DNA of 64,000 bases from Niastella sp. OAS944 (GTDB lineage Bacteria; Bacteroidota; Bacteroidia; Chitinophagales; Chitinophagaceae), in NCBI GenBank assembly GCA_024809215.1, contig JANUBW010000002.1, forward strand, positions 915,448-979,447, given 5' to 3'. Below the pieces are notes generated by a model. It saw only the letters and a list, made by a program, of their open reading frames with translations, was not told the origin of the DNA and searched no databases. Below, piece by piece: positions 24,840 to 34,997 of the stretch (position 1 is its first letter; each line of letters starts with the position of its first letter). A program made the translations under genes and the position numbers.

Positions 24840-26309
24840 TCAGCTCCACAACCTGTCGTGCGAGCGTACATCATTCCATTCTGGTGTTGGCGCGAAATAA
24901 GTTTTATTGGTAGGCGACAAATGTTGTTTGATCGTTTCCTCAACCAATTCAATTCCAAGCCCCGGCGTGGTAAGTGGCACGTTAGCATATCCTTTTTCGA
25001 ATAGCTTACGGCCATCTGTGGTTTTTACCAGCGTTTCCCACCAGGGATTATCGAGCGAGTGATGTTCCAGCGCCAGGAAGTTTTGCGTAGCGGCTGCGCA
25101 ATGTACATTGGCCATGAACGATACGGGTGTACCGGCAAAATGCATTGCCATGGCAACACCTTTCTCTTCGGCATAATCGCCAATGCGTTTTGTTTCGAGA
25201 ATACCACCTGCCGTTGCCAGATCGGGATGAACTATATCAACTGCACCGGCATCTATCAGGGGTTTGAATCCATTAAGCAGATAAATATCTTCGCCAGTCA
25301 ATACCGGTGTTTCCAGTGCATCGGACATTTTCTTAAACTGATCGGTGAATTCCCAGGGCACCATATCTTCAAGCCAGGCCAGGCGATAGGGTTCTACTTT
25401 TCTTCCCCAGCGTATGGCGTTGTTCAAATCGAAATGGCCATAGTGATCACTCGCAATAGGAACTTCATAACCCACCACCGAACGAACATCGTGCACGATC
25501 TGCGCCATCCCATCAAGGCCTTTCTCCGTGATCTGTATAGCGGTGAAAGGATGTTTTATGTTGGCATAATCCATATAACCGCCACGCCACTGCGCCAGGT
25601 TACTGCCCCAGAATTTACTGTTCACCAGGGCGCCCTCCTGTTCTTTTACTTCACCAATAGAAATATCCATTTTAAGCCAGGTCATTCCCTGTTCTTCGAG
25701 CCGGTGTTTGATCTTTGCTTTAAACTCATCGAATGTGGCAGCTTCGGGCGTATCGGCATAAATGCGCACTTTATCGCGATACCTGCCGCCCAGCAATTGC
25801 CATACCGGTACATTGTATGCTTTACCGCAGAGGTCCCACAAAGCCATTTCAACGGCACACACGCCGCCGCCCTGCCGGGCATGACCACCAAACTGCCGTA
25901 TCATCTTGAACAGCATTTCAACATTGCAGGGATTTTGGTTAAGGATGCGACTCTTTAACATTAATGCATAGCGTTCATCGGCGCCATCGCGCACTTCACC
26001 CAGGCCATATATTCCCTGGTTGGTGTCGATGCGAATGATAGGCGTTCGGCCCACATTCTGCACAACACAAAACCGCATATCGGTGATCTTAAGATCTGAT
26101 GGATTGGAGTAGCGGCTCACCTTCTGCGTGGTTTGTGCAATGATATCTTCAATAGGCAACAATGCACTGATGCCACCCAGCGCAATACCACCCAATGCCG
26201 ATCGTTTTAAAAATGAGCGGCGGCTGTTGTGGTTATCGGTTGCTGATGCTTGTATAGGCTCCGGGTCTTTAAGACCAAGTTTGGTCAATATTTTTTGAGA
26301 TGGATTCAT
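24840..26309 (-). CDS. Tat-exported enolase-superfamily sugar-acid dehydratase (2)
   Basis: A 489-residue enzyme whose N-terminus holds a classical twin-arginine signal at 29-36 (SRRSFLKR), followed by a Gly/Ala/Leu helix, preceded by a 28-residue charged head. Motifs of the MR/MLE barrel are present: SDHYGHF (metal Asp and His), WLEDMVPW, LTGEDIY, and AMHFAGTPV with a candidate catalytic His. The C-terminal part resembles mannonate-dehydratase-like members. It is clearly divergent from the dehydratase at 21021, so the two probably act on different epimers. The upstream RraA-like gene ends 20 bp away. Confidence 0.87.
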   Translation of the reverse strand: MNPSQKILTKLGLKDPEPIQASATDNHNSRRSFLKRSALGGIALGGISALLPIEDIIAQTTQKVSRYSNPSDLKITDMRFCVVQNVGRTPIIRIDTNQGIYGLGEVRDGADERYALMLKSRILNQNPCNVEMLFKMIRQFGGHARQGGGVCAVEMALWDLCGKAYNVPVWQLLGGRYRDKVRIYADTPEAATFDEFKAKIKHRLEEQGMTWLKMDISIGEVKEQEGALVNSKFWGSNLAQWRGGYMDYANIKHPFTAIQITEKGLDGMAQIVHDVRSVVGYEVPIASDHYGHFDLNNAIRWGRKVEPYRLAWLEDMVPWEFTDQFKKMSDALETPVLTGEDIYLLNGFKPLIDAGAVDIVHPDLATAGGILETKRIGDYAEEKGVAMAMHFAGTPVSFMANVHCAAATQNFLALEHHSLDNPWWETLVKTTDGRKLFEKGYANVPLTTPGLGIELVEETIKQHLSPTNKTYFAPTPEWNDVRSHDRLWS

Positions 26310-26329
26310 ATATGATGATTTAATGATTG

Positions 26330-27253
26330 TTACCAGGTTCTATCTTTCATAAATTGATCAAGCTCCTGCCTGCTCATAGGGAGCTTATCGGGATTGGCAT
26401 CGAGCCATTTCAGGAAGTCTTTTTTTATCTCATCTGTCCACTGGGTATCTATTTGACCGGGGGTATATTTTCCTTCACGTAAACGCTGATGCCCAAATGC
26501 ATCCCGCAATGCAATGAACTCTGAAGTGAGCACTACATCTTCAAGCAAATGCGCCGGTATAAATACAACGCCCCCTTTCTTTGCCAGCACAGCATCACCG
26601 GGCAAAACAGTAGCCCTTCCTATGCGAATAGGTACATTGATACCACTTAACATCATCTGTTGAATAAAAGAAGGATCATATCCTTTTATCCAGGCATTGA
26701 ATCCTTTGATCTCCGACAGCCCTTCTATATCACGCACGGCGCCATAAAAGACAACCCCACGGGCAGATTTGGCGTAAATGGCGTTACCAAGATTATCGCC
26801 TATCAGCGTACCATCAACCACTTTACCATAACTATCGGCTATATATACATCACCTTTCTTCAAAACATCTATGGGCCAGGAATTGGGTGCGCCAATGCGG
26901 CTTTCAGCTTTACCTTTTTCCTTTATGAGCTTATCTACATCGGGCCGCAATGGCAGATATTGAGCTGTAACCACCCGGCCGGTCATAGCCGAATCGGGAT
27001 TTAATACCATCCAATCGCCCTCAAACTGGTTCATATATCCTTTGTTGCGTAAAACACCCCAGGCTTCCTCCAGCCGAATGTTCTTTAAACGCTCCAATAA
27101 TTTGTCGGGCACATATGGCCGCCCATCGGCAGAACGCTCACCTTTCCATTCGGGCGTGAGGGTTTTTATTTGATCAGGAGTGAGAGTTACCTGTTGGGCA
27201 TATAGTATGGTGCTATGTAGCAGTAGTACTATGTACAAGCATTTATTTTTCAT
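26330..27253 (-). CDS. Secreted RraA-like aldolase family protein (2)
   Basis: The 307-residue protein starts at ATG 27253, giving signal peptide MKNKCLYIVLLLHSTILYAQQ. The frame stays open upstream only because it crosses a heptamer array and reads as a false repeat peptide. The RraA core shows GDNLGNAIYAKSARGVVFYG, AVRDIEG and PGDAVLAKKGGVVFIP. It shares long segments with the paralog at 22450, including FGHQRLREGKYTPGQID and a C-terminal RTW. It is the first gene of the leftward operon RraA-dehydratase-BASS-RraA-dehydratase. An exported aldolase-type role on keto-sugar acids is inferred. Confidence 0.85.
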   Translation of the reverse strand: MKNKCLYIVLLLHSTILYAQQVTLTPDQIKTLTPEWKGERSADGRPYVPDKLLERLKNIRLEEAWGVLRNKGYMNQFEGDWMVLNPDSAMTGRVVTAQYLPLRPDVDKLIKEKGKAESRIGAPNSWPIDVLKKGDVYIADSYGKVVDGTLIGDNLGNAIYAKSARGVVFYGAVRDIEGLSEIKGFNAWIKGYDPSFIQQMMLSGINVPIRIGRATVLPGDAVLAKKGGVVFIPAHLLEDVVLTSEFIALRDAFGHQRLREGKYTPGQIDTQWTDEIKKDFLKWLDANPDKLPMSRQELDQFMKDRTW

Positions 27254-27265
27254 ATGACTTTTTTT

Positions 27266-27511
27266 CGTGAAACGGCAATCGTGAATCGGCAATCGTGAAT
27301 CGGCAATCGTGAATCGGCAATCGGCAATGGCTCGCGAAATTCCTGGCCTCGCTAATCGTAAAACGTGAAACGGCAAACGTGAAAAATACAGCTGCAAGCC
27401 ATAAGCTATAAGCTGCAAGCAAAGCAGCCGCTTAAAGCCGAAAGCTAAAAGCCTAAAGCGAATACAGCTAATGCACGTTGTCGCGAAAACTTAGAACTAA
27501 AAACTTAAAAC
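27266..27511. repeat. Composite heptamer element, left copy
   Basis: Blocks in exact 7-bp phase: nine CGTGAAT/CGGCAAT words (27266-27328); CGTAAAA, CGTGAAA, CGGCAAA, CGTGAAA (27357-27384); AGCTGCA, AGCCATA, AGCTATA, AGCTGCA (27390-27417); TTAAAGC, CGAAAGC, TAAAAGC, CTAAAGC (27432-27459); CGAAAAC, TTAGAAC, TAAAAAC, TTAAAAC (27484-27511). A unique 31-bp core (27460-27490) recurs inverted at 35102-35132 with one mismatch. Confidence 0.9.
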
Positions 27512-27550
27512 TGCTTTCGCCTTTATCAATTCTATCACCTTTTCAACCCC

Positions 27551-27582
27551 TTGTTAACCTGTTAACCAATTAACTCGTCAAC
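27551..27582. repeat. Octamer block of the left composite element
   Basis: TTGTTAAC, CTGTTAAC, CAATTAAC and TCGTCAAC are spaced at 8 bp. The inverted counterpart (TTGACAAG type) is at 34974-34997. No gene is seen in 27254-27637. Confidence 0.75.
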
Positions 27583-27637
27583 TTCTTACATCCTACTTCA
27601 CTAACCTATTATCAAAGAATTTCCGGTTTATTGAATA

Positions 27638-29167
27638 CTATTTAACAGAGTACTTATGCTGCAACTCCCCAATAGCCTCAAACTCATCAAACAGCTTTCC
27701 ACTCAACTTTTCAAACAGGTTAAAGTAATCGGCGTAAATAGCGTGGTGTTGTTTATTCGGCTTAAACACATCTGGCAGTTCAACCGTTTGGGCTGCATCA
27801 TCAAGGGTTTTATAAATACCCATTTCAGTAGCGCTTAATAAATAAGCCCCAAAGCTTACACTATGAAACTGCCTTCGCAGGCGAACAGGTTTATTGAACA
27901 AGTCGGCTATCAATTGCGTACAAAAAGGAATGGTGCCAAAGCTCCCATTTACCGACAGGCTTTTTATATTTCGTTGCTCACCCAGCGTTTTGCCAATGCT
28001 GTATATTTCATACAAAATGCCTTCGATAGTGGCCCTTACAAAATGTTTACGCTCATGTTTAATATGCAAACCAAAATAAGCGCCACGGGCATTGGCATTC
28101 CAGATGGGCGCGCGTTCACCCAACAAATAAGGCAGGAACAATAAGCCATCTGAACCAACGGGCACTTTTGAGGCTTCTTCCATCAATTGCTGTACGCTGT
28201 TCTCTATATCGAATGGATTGGTAAAATCGCCGAATTGCCGGGTGAACCAATCGAAGATGTTTCCTCCATTATTGGTAGGGCCGCCGGAGACATAACAGTT
28301 TTCGGTTAACAAATAATTAAAGAACCGCATCTTTTCATCCTTCAACACGGAAGGCCCCATTACCCTTACAGCACCGCTGTCCTCAATAGTGATGGTGGCT
28401 TTCCCCTCTCCTTTTACGCCATCGCCCAACGTAGCCAAACAACCATCGCTTGACCCAATAAGAATTTTTGTATCGGCAGGTAATCGCAATGATTGCTGAT
28501 ATGCTTTTTTCAATTTACCAGCACTGGTAAATACCGGCGCCAGCTCGGGCAATTTTGCGGTTGTAATACCTGCATATTTCAAGGCTTCTGTTTCCCATTT
28601 AATAGTGTGAATGTTCATTAACCCCGTTGCCGATGCAATGCTGTAATCGATAAGGTATTCACCGGTGAGTTGATGAATGATATAACTTTTTATAGAAAGG
28701 AACTTACTGGCCTGCTTAAAGCGGTCGGCATCGCGGTCCCTTATCCAGGCTATTTTTATCAGCGGCGACATTGGATGAATAGGCGTACCGGTTGCGGCGT
28801 ATAATTTCTTACCAAGCGCCGAACTGCGTAATTCCTGCGCTTCCTTTTTGGCGCGATTGTCGGCCCAGGTAATGGCATTGCCAAGCGGGTTACCATTTTT
28901 GTCAACCGCCAGCACACTGTGCATGGATGCGCAGAAGCATATACTCGCCACTTTATATTTCTTCGGGTGTATATATTCGTTTAAAATGTTCTTTAGCACA
29001 TACAGCGTGGTAATAAATATTTGTTCAGGGTCCTGCTCACTGTGGTCGGGCTCGGTATGGAATGTTGGATAGTAACCGCGCATAGAACCAATGACCTTGC
29101 CGGCGAGATCATAGGCAAACATCCTTATGCCGTTTGTACCCAACTCTATTGTAATAATGCATTTCAT
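27638..29167 (-). CDS. FGGY carbohydrate kinase, gluconokinase-like
   Basis: A 509-residue FGGY kinase. The phosphate-1 loop reads TIELGTNGIR (the usual Asp is Glu here). Gluconokinase-type segments follow: CASMHSVLAVDKNG, GNAITWADNRAKKE and ATGTPIHPMSPLIKI. The catalytic Asp lies in SSDGCLATLGDG, and the ATP site in VSGGPTNNGGNIFDW and SVNGSFGTIPFCTQLIADL. It resembles the Bacillus GntK group more than xylulokinase, but substrate choice within FGGY is hard to read. It runs leftward with the AraC gene 11 bp upstream, next to SusCD, consistent with phosphorylating an imported aldonate or sugar. Confidence 0.85.
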   Translation of the reverse strand: MKCIITIELGTNGIRMFAYDLAGKVIGSMRGYYPTFHTEPDHSEQDPEQIFITTLYVLKNILNEYIHPKKYKVASICFCASMHSVLAVDKNGNPLGNAITWADNRAKKEAQELRSSALGKKLYAATGTPIHPMSPLIKIAWIRDRDADRFKQASKFLSIKSYIIHQLTGEYLIDYSIASATGLMNIHTIKWETEALKYAGITTAKLPELAPVFTSAGKLKKAYQQSLRLPADTKILIGSSDGCLATLGDGVKGEGKATITIEDSGAVRVMGPSVLKDEKMRFFNYLLTENCYVSGGPTNNGGNIFDWFTRQFGDFTNPFDIENSVQQLMEEASKVPVGSDGLLFLPYLLGERAPIWNANARGAYFGLHIKHERKHFVRATIEGILYEIYSIGKTLGEQRNIKSLSVNGSFGTIPFCTQLIADLFNKPVRLRRQFHSVSFGAYLLSATEMGIYKTLDDAAQTVELPDVFKPNKQHHAIYADYFNLFEKLSGKLFDEFEAIGELQHKYSVK

Positions 29168-29178
29168 GTGTATGGTAA

Positions 29179-30066
29179 TTATTTATTACGCAAATGATTA
29201 TTTCTGAACTCACTCGGCCGGTAACCGGTGAGTTTTTTAAATGTGGTTGAAAAATGCTGTGATGAATAGAACCCTGTATCAAGTGCGATATCGGTAACCG
29301 TGATATCGGGTCGTTTTAATAATCTGATGGCTTCAGAAATGCGAATGTTGATGAGGTAATTGATAGGTGAAAAACCCGAATAGGTTTTTACTCTTTCCGT
29401 AAACAAGGTAGTGCCCATGCCAACAAGCGCCGCCATTTCTTCCACGGTCCATTGATGCGCCAGGTTCTGGCGCAACACCTCCTCCAGGTGCATAAAAGTT
29501 TTAGGGAAATCGCGGACCGAATTGTTTTGCCGCGTCATTTGGCGGGTTACCTGTATCAACAGTTCATCCAGCTGGTGATTGATACGTGCCTGGTAGGCCA
29601 CCTCATTACCAAATAATTCGCCATGGATGCATTTGAGTATTTTACCTGCTTCGCTAAAGCGGCTTAGCACTGGTGAAGGGTTCAATAATAATATTTTACC
29701 AATGGCCGCCCCTTCGCTGTCTGAAAGGCCGCTCCATTTACCTAATAGTATCTGGCCATTCTCCAGTTTTTGAATACCGAGGTGGATCCAGGTAAAGGCG
29801 CCGATCTCGAGGTTGCCATTGTCGCTGCCAAACGGTACCCCGGGCATAACCACTGCCACATCGCCGGGATAAAAAATAATGAGTTGATTGTTGATGCGCC
29901 ATTCAAACCGGCCCTCAATAATATAATAGATCCTTAAACCTTCTGTGGCCGAGGTTAAAAAAGTGTTGAACGATATAGATGCATTCTTTTTTAACCCCAC
30001 CTCCAGAATATGGGGGAACAAAAGCAGTTCAGTTGATTTACCACATTGTAAAACAAATTGGTTCAT
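29179..30066 (-). CDS. AraC family regulator of the SusCD locus
   Basis: A 295-residue regulator with an N-terminal cupin-like sensor (FYPGDVAVVMPGVPFG, ~68-83) and a C-terminal AraC HTH (~200-290; WTVEEMAALVGMGTTLFTER; DIALDTGFYSSQHFSTTFKK; YRPSEFR). It diverges from susC across 180 bp and is coupled with the kinase gene downstream. Cupin-AraC proteins usually sense a sugar or sugar acid, so it likely controls the kinase and the SusCD genes. Confidence 0.88.
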   Translation of the reverse strand: MNQFVLQCGKSTELLLFPHILEVGLKKNASISFNTFLTSATEGLRIYYIIEGRFEWRINNQLIIFYPGDVAVVMPGVPFGSDNGNLEIGAFTWIHLGIQKLENGQILLGKWSGLSDSEGAAIGKILLLNPSPVLSRFSEAGKILKCIHGELFGNEVAYQARINHQLDELLIQVTRQMTRQNNSVRDFPKTFMHLEEVLRQNLAHQWTVEEMAALVGMGTTLFTERVKTYSGFSPINYLINIRISEAIRLLKRPDITVTDIALDTGFYSSQHFSTTFKKLTGYRPSEFRNNHLRNK

Positions 30067-30246
30067 ATGGCATTATAAGCTTTGGCGTGGCGCAATCTTA
30101 CCCCTTTGCAGGAGCTTATATAAAGAAAGGAAATTTTATCGTGCCGACTGTACAATATCCAACATAGTTTTATTTTGGTAGTTTTTCATTGTAATACCGG
30201 ATAATTTGGCTACTTCAACGATTACTCACCAAAACAACTTGCCGGT
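30067..30246. promoter_or_regulatory. Divergent control region, araC / susC
   Basis: This 180-bp region holds both promoters. A Bacteroidota-like -7 candidate (TAATTTG at 30202-30208) lies about 40 bp before the susC ATG, with TTTTG at 30173-30177 upstream; the spacing is longer than the usual ~20 bp. Confidence 0.35.
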
Positions 30247-33200
30247 ATGAAAAAGAATACCAATGGCGGGCCATTGCGCCATGCGCGGTTATGGCTGCTC
30301 TTTGCGTTACATTTACTCGTATCCGTTACCCATGCTCAAACAATTACAGGTACAGTTTCCGATGAAAAAGGTACAAAGATTCCCCGGGTTTCAGTAGTTG
30401 TAAAAGGAACAACATTTGGAACTTCAACCAATAACGAGGGCTGGTATAGTATTGCCGTTCCTGAAGGTAAAGGCACCCTGGTATTCAGTTCTGTGGGTTA
30501 TAAGATCATGGAAGCTGAGATTGGGGGCCGAACAGTGGTAAATGTTTCTTTAACCACCGACAATACCAACCTGGGCGAAGTGGTCGTAACAGCCCTCGGA
30601 ATAAAAAAACAGGCCCGAAGCCTGGGTTATTCCGCCACCAGCGTTAAACCCGAAGAACTGAGCGTAAACCGCACCAGCAACGTAATGAATGCGCTCCAGG
30701 GCAAGGTGGCCGGCTTAAACATCTCCTCACTTGGTACCGGGCCAGGCGGTTCTTCAAAGATCCGTATCCGCGGCCAATCGTCTATCTCCGGTCAAAACAA
30801 TCCGCTCATTGTTATTAACGGCGTACCGGTTGACAATACCAATTTCAATGACAATACCATTTCAGTAAAAGGCGGCGGGGTATTTGCCGATGGCGGTGAT
30901 GGGTTAGCAAGCATCAACCCCGATGATATTGAAAGTATGACCATATTAAAAGGAGCTCCGGCTTCAGCCCTGTATGGTTCCCGCGCCAAAGACGGGGTTA
31001 TTATGATAACGACAAAAACAAAAGGCAAGACAAAAGGTATAGGTGTTACCTACAACCTGAACTATACCAACGATACGCCGCTCGATTACACCGATTATCA
31101 AAAAGAATATGGACAAGGTGAGAATGGTGTACGCCCCACAGTCCCCGACCCCACTTCGGGCGAATGGTCATTTGGCGAAAAGTTCGCACCGGGTATGACG
31201 CACATCTTATTCAATAACCTTACAGTTCCTTACGAACTGCAGCCAAGTCGAATAAAGAATTTCTACCGGCATGGTCAAAATATTTCCAATACCCTCGCTT
31301 TTGAAAGCAGCAGCGATAAAGGCGGTATGCGCCTGTCGCTCAACAATACCCAGAACACTGGCATAATGCCCAATAATTCGTTCAATCGTAAATCGATGAA
31401 CCTGGGCTTTAGTTATAACCTGTCTGAACAGTTAACACTGGCAGGCAATATCAACTATTCACGGGAGATCAATAAGAACCCACCAAACATTGCCAACCAG
31501 GACAATTCCATTCCCACTACGCTGATGGCCCTTTCTACATCGATGCCATTAAACGTGCTGAATGAAAACAAATACAATGCACAGGGCAATGAATATAGTT
31601 GGTCGAGGTTCACCAACCGCACCAATCCGTACTGGGTAATGGCAGAACAATTCCATAATATCAAACGCGACCGCATCTTTGGCAACGTGACTTTAAAGTA
31701 TAATCTGCTGTCGTGGTTAAGTGTGCAGGGCCGTTTTGGGCAGGACTACTGGTCGCGCGATGAAGACGTGAACAACTTTCCCACCGGACAAGCTTCCCGT
31801 GCAGCGGCTTTACCTGGTTTTGTAAACGGGGTATATACACAGGAATCACGGCGCTTCAGGGAAACCAATCTCGACTTCCTGGTGAACGCCAACAAAAAAT
31901 TCGGCATTATGGAAGTGAACGTGAACGCAGGAGGCAACCGTATGCGCAAACGGAGTGACATCAACAACGTGGTAGTTACCGATTTCATCACCCGTGGTAT
32001 TTACACCGTGCAGAATGGCCGCGGTAAAGATCCCGTATACACCCGTATAGAACAGGGCGTGAATTCATTATATAGTTCTGCCGAATTGAATTTCAAACAA
32101 ACTTTTTATTTAACGGGAACCGTGCGTAACGACTGGTTCAGTACACTGGCACCTGAAAACAGAAGCATTTTATATCCATCTGTATCGGGCAGCTATGTTT
32201 TTTCGGAACATCTTCCTGAAGTTAGCTGGCTGAATTTTGCCAAACTACGTTTAGGCTATGCCGAGGTAGGCAGCGACGGCGATGTAGCCCCCTACTCCGA
32301 CCAGTTGTTCTATGTGCCTAACGCCAATTTTGTAAGTAATCCAAACGGACAGGCCGTACCTGTAGGCACCAGCGCTATAAGCAACAATGTTACCGGTACT
32401 ACCCTGCCAAACCCCAAACTGAAGCCCAGCCGGGTAGCGGAAACAGAGGTTGGCCTTGAAGCGCGGATGTTCAACAACCGGGTTAATATTGACCTTGCAG
32501 CGTACCGGAAGATCACCAGCGACCAGATCGTTCTGGTTCAGATCTCCGACGCATCGGGTTACCTTAACACCCCCATCAATAGTGGTAAAAGCAGGAACTA
32601 CGGATTTGAAGCTATGTTGAACCTGGTGCCAATAAGAACGGTCAACACTACCTGGGAATTCACCGCCAACACATCTTACAACATCACCAAAGTGTTGAGC
32701 ATTATCACCGACAAACCGGGCGAACGCATAACCACCGGTACGCACGTGTTCAATGGCGAAACAAGACACGTGGTGGGCGAAGAAATGGGCCAGATAGCCG
32801 GTTATGGGTATGCGCACAATGAAAAAGGTCAACAGATCTTTCAATCGAACGGGTTACCCCAGCGAACAACCGATTTTGTGCTGTTTGGCAGTGGCCTGCC
32901 TAAATGGGTAGGCGGCTTTCTGAATACTGTGAATTACAAAGGAATCAACTTCGCTATATTTATTGATTACAAACTGGGCAACAAAATGCTGTCGGGCACC
33001 AACTTCAATGCCGTACGGCATGGGCTGCATAAAATGACATTAGAAGGTCGCGAAGGTGGCGTAAAAGGTAACGGAGTAGATGCCAATGGCAATCCCAACA
33101 ATGCCGTGCAGGGTGTGCAATCATATTGGGAACACCTGCGTTCGCAACAAATTATAGAGCCGGTTATTTATAATGGCGGTTACTGGAAAATACGGCAGAT

Positions 33201-33420
33201 CTCCCTGGGATATGATTTTACCAAACATGTACCCACCAAATGGCCCATCAAAGGCGTTAAGCTCGACCTGGTGGCCAACAACGTGTTGCTGATCAAGAAA
33301 TGGGTTGATAATATCGATCCCGAAACATTTGGGTTTGGTTCCGATAACCAGGTAGGCCTTGAATCACCCGGCCTGCCCACCACGCGCAGCCTTGGCTTGA
33401 ATTTGAACATTAAATTCTAA
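30247..33420 (+). CDS. SusC/RagA TonB-dependent outer-membrane transporter
   Basis: A 1057-residue SusC-type receptor. It has a signal peptide to THAQ, a carboxypeptidase-D regulatory-like domain (~30-105; ITGTVSDEKGTKIPRVSVVV, FSSVGYK) and the SusC linker LGEVVVTALGIKKQARSLGY. The plug (~125-255) shows IRIRGQSSISG, ILKGAPASALYGSRAKDGVI. A long barrel follows and ends TRSLGLNLNIKF. It imports glycans with SusD, which starts 11 bp later. The adjacent kinase and dehydratases point to a sugar-acid-containing or sugar-acid-yielding substrate. Confidence 0.95.
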   Translation: MKKNTNGGPLRHARLWLLFALHLLVSVTHAQTITGTVSDEKGTKIPRVSVVVKGTTFGTSTNNEGWYSIAVPEGKGTLVFSSVGYKIMEAEIGGRTVVNVSLTTDNTNLGEVVVTALGIKKQARSLGYSATSVKPEELSVNRTSNVMNALQGKVAGLNISSLGTGPGGSSKIRIRGQSSISGQNNPLIVINGVPVDNTNFNDNTISVKGGGVFADGGDGLASINPDDIESMTILKGAPASALYGSRAKDGVIMITTKTKGKTKGIGVTYNLNYTNDTPLDYTDYQKEYGQGENGVRPTVPDPTSGEWSFGEKFAPGMTHILFNNLTVPYELQPSRIKNFYRHGQNISNTLAFESSSDKGGMRLSLNNTQNTGIMPNNSFNRKSMNLGFSYNLSEQLTLAGNINYSREINKNPPNIANQDNSIPTTLMALSTSMPLNVLNENKYNAQGNEYSWSRFTNRTNPYWVMAEQFHNIKRDRIFGNVTLKYNLLSWLSVQGRFGQDYWSRDEDVNNFPTGQASRAAALPGFVNGVYTQESRRFRETNLDFLVNANKKFGIMEVNVNAGGNRMRKRSDINNVVVTDFITRGIYTVQNGRGKDPVYTRIEQGVNSLYSSAELNFKQTFYLTGTVRNDWFSTLAPENRSILYPSVSGSYVFSEHLPEVSWLNFAKLRLGYAEVGSDGDVAPYSDQLFYVPNANFVSNPNGQAVPVGTSAISNNVTGTTLPNPKLKPSRVAETEVGLEARMFNNRVNIDLAAYRKITSDQIVLVQISDASGYLNTPINSGKSRNYGFEAMLNLVPIRTVNTTWEFTANTSYNITKVLSIITDKPGERITTGTHVFNGETRHVVGEEMGQIAGYGYAHNEKGQQIFQSNGLPQRTTDFVLFGSGLPKWVGGFLNTVNYKGINFAIFIDYKLGNKMLSGTNFNAVRHGLHKMTLEGREGGVKGNGVDANGNPNNAVQGVQSYWEHLRSQQIIEPVIYNGGYWKIRQISLGYDFTKHVPTKWPIKGVKLDLVANNVLLIKKWVDNIDPETFGFGSDNQVGLESPGLPTTRSLGLNLNIKF

Positions 33421-33431
33421 CACCTATTGTC

Positions 33432-34973
33432 ATGAAAAAGATTGCACATTATATTTCAATTATCTTACTGTTTACTGCCACTGCTTCCTGTGAAAAGAAC
33501 CTGGCTAAGCTGAATGTAAATGAAACAAACAGTACAACGCTCGATCCGGCACTGTTGCTGAACCAGGCCATTATCAATACTTCCTTTCCGGTAAAATCGC
33601 TGGTTTTCGATGTTGGCATTGTACAGCAAATGGTAACACCCAATGGCGGCGTGCTGGCCGGGGCTAATTTTAACCAGGACAGCCGCGATGTTACTACCCA
33701 GCCCCTGTGGACGGCTTATTATCAAAGCGTGATCAAGAATACATACGATGCTATTGCGAAATCAAAAGATCTTACTACCAGGACCAACATGTACAACATG
33801 GCGCGTATTTATCAGTCGTATATTTTTATGATCCTTACCGATGAATTTGGCGACATCCCTTATTCCCAGGGTGGAGCCGGTTTGGCAGAACGCATTCTGT
33901 TACCCAAATACGATCGCCAACAGGATATTTACCCAAAGATCATTCAGGAATTGACCGAAGCGGCAGCTGCATTGACCACCACCGCCAATATTGAAACGGG
34001 CGACATGTTATACGCAGGCGATGTTGCCAAATGGAAAAAGTTCGCTTACTCGCTGTTGCTGCGCGCCGGTATGCGGTTGAGCAAAATTGATGCGGCCAAA
34101 GCGCAAAGCACCGTACAGGCAGCCTTTGCCGGCGGCGTCATTACCGCCAATGCCGACAATGCCTTCATTCGCCACGACGCCAATTTTAACCAACCCATTG
34201 GCGCTACCCTTAATGGCAGCGAAGCAGCCAACTTTTATCTTACCAAACCATTTGTTGACCAGTTAAAGAATACCAGCGACCCGAGGCTGCAGGCCATTGC
34301 CATTCGCTATGTTGGCGCCAAAACCGGCACAGGGCAAACAGTGGCAATTGGCAGTACCGCCCCGGCCCAACAGATTGGTATGCCTATAGGAAAAGACAAT
34401 GGCACTATTGGCGCAGCTGCTACCGCCGATAACCTGGCCAGCTTTTATGATTACAGCCAGGTTGATCGCCGTCGTATGGTAAAGGTCTCAAGTCCGGTAT
34501 TCCTGGTAACGGCCGCCCAAACCAACCTGTTGCTGGCCGAAGCCCGCTTCAGGGGATGGATAACCTCGGGTACCGCCGCACAATATTTTGCCGACGGCAT
34601 TAAAGCACATATGGACCAAATGGCGTCGTATGACGTCAATTCCGCCGTTTCCGCAACGGCCCGCGACACCTATGTAACCAACAATCCGCTTACTGCCGGC
34701 AATGAGTTGGAACAGATCAATACGCAATATTGGATCGCATCTTTTTTGAACGGACCGGAAGCTTTTGCTAACTTCAGAAGAAGTGGCTTTCCGACACTTA
34801 CACCCAACCCCTATGGACAACCCAGTAATCCCGATGTGCCCAATGGCACTTTTATAAGAAGGCTCACCTACCCTACTTCTGAACTAAGCGTGAATACCGA
34901 TAATGTGAATGAGGCTATCGGACGGCAGGGAGCGGATAAGTTGAGTACAAGGGTTTGGTGGGATAAGCAGTAG
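33432..34973 (+). CDS. SusD/RagB family glycan-binding lipoprotein
   Basis: A 513-residue SusD-like lipoprotein with lipobox TATASC (Cys20). TPR-type helices include YNMARIYQSYIFMILTDEFG followed by DIPYSQ, and ALTTTANIETGDMLYAGDVA leading into KWKKFAYSLLLRAGMRLS. The C-terminal part reads FRRSGFPTLTPN and RRLTYPTSE, typical for the family. It pairs with the SusC gene just upstream. An octamer repeat array begins at the base right after the stop codon TAG. Confidence 0.93.
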   Translation: MKKIAHYISIILLFTATASCEKNLAKLNVNETNSTTLDPALLLNQAIINTSFPVKSLVFDVGIVQQMVTPNGGVLAGANFNQDSRDVTTQPLWTAYYQSVIKNTYDAIAKSKDLTTRTNMYNMARIYQSYIFMILTDEFGDIPYSQGGAGLAERILLPKYDRQQDIYPKIIQELTEAAAALTTTANIETGDMLYAGDVAKWKKFAYSLLLRAGMRLSKIDAAKAQSTVQAAFAGGVITANADNAFIRHDANFNQPIGATLNGSEAANFYLTKPFVDQLKNTSDPRLQAIAIRYVGAKTGTGQTVAIGSTAPAQQIGMPIGKDNGTIGAAATADNLASFYDYSQVDRRRMVKVSSPVFLVTAAQTNLLLAEARFRGWITSGTAAQYFADGIKAHMDQMASYDVNSAVSATARDTYVTNNPLTAGNELEQINTQYWIASFLNGPEAFANFRRSGFPTLTPNPYGQPSNPDVPNGTFIRRLTYPTSELSVNTDNVNEAIGRQGADKLSTRVWWDKQ

Positions 34974-34997
34974 TTAACAAGTTGACGAGTTGACAAG
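34974..34997. repeat. Octamer array starting at the susD stop
   Basis: TTAACAAG, TTGACGAG, TTGACAAG (8-bp period) begin immediately after the stop. The phrase and the following CTGTGCGGCAG core recur at 54213-54250. Confidence 0.8.

Noticed and set aside
25059..25958. Long 299-codon frame opposite the dehydratase at 24840
   Set aside because: A shadow ORF of a strongly supported enzyme; composition (many Cys, His, Phe) is that of an antisense frame.
27254..27418. N-terminal extension of the RraA-like gene (TTG start at 27418)
   Set aside because: The extra 55 residues are the translation of a heptamer array; the ATG at 27253 begins a normal signal peptide.
32251..32844. 197-codon frame opposite susC
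   Set aside because: Antisense shadow of the SusC barrel, without a start context or homology.
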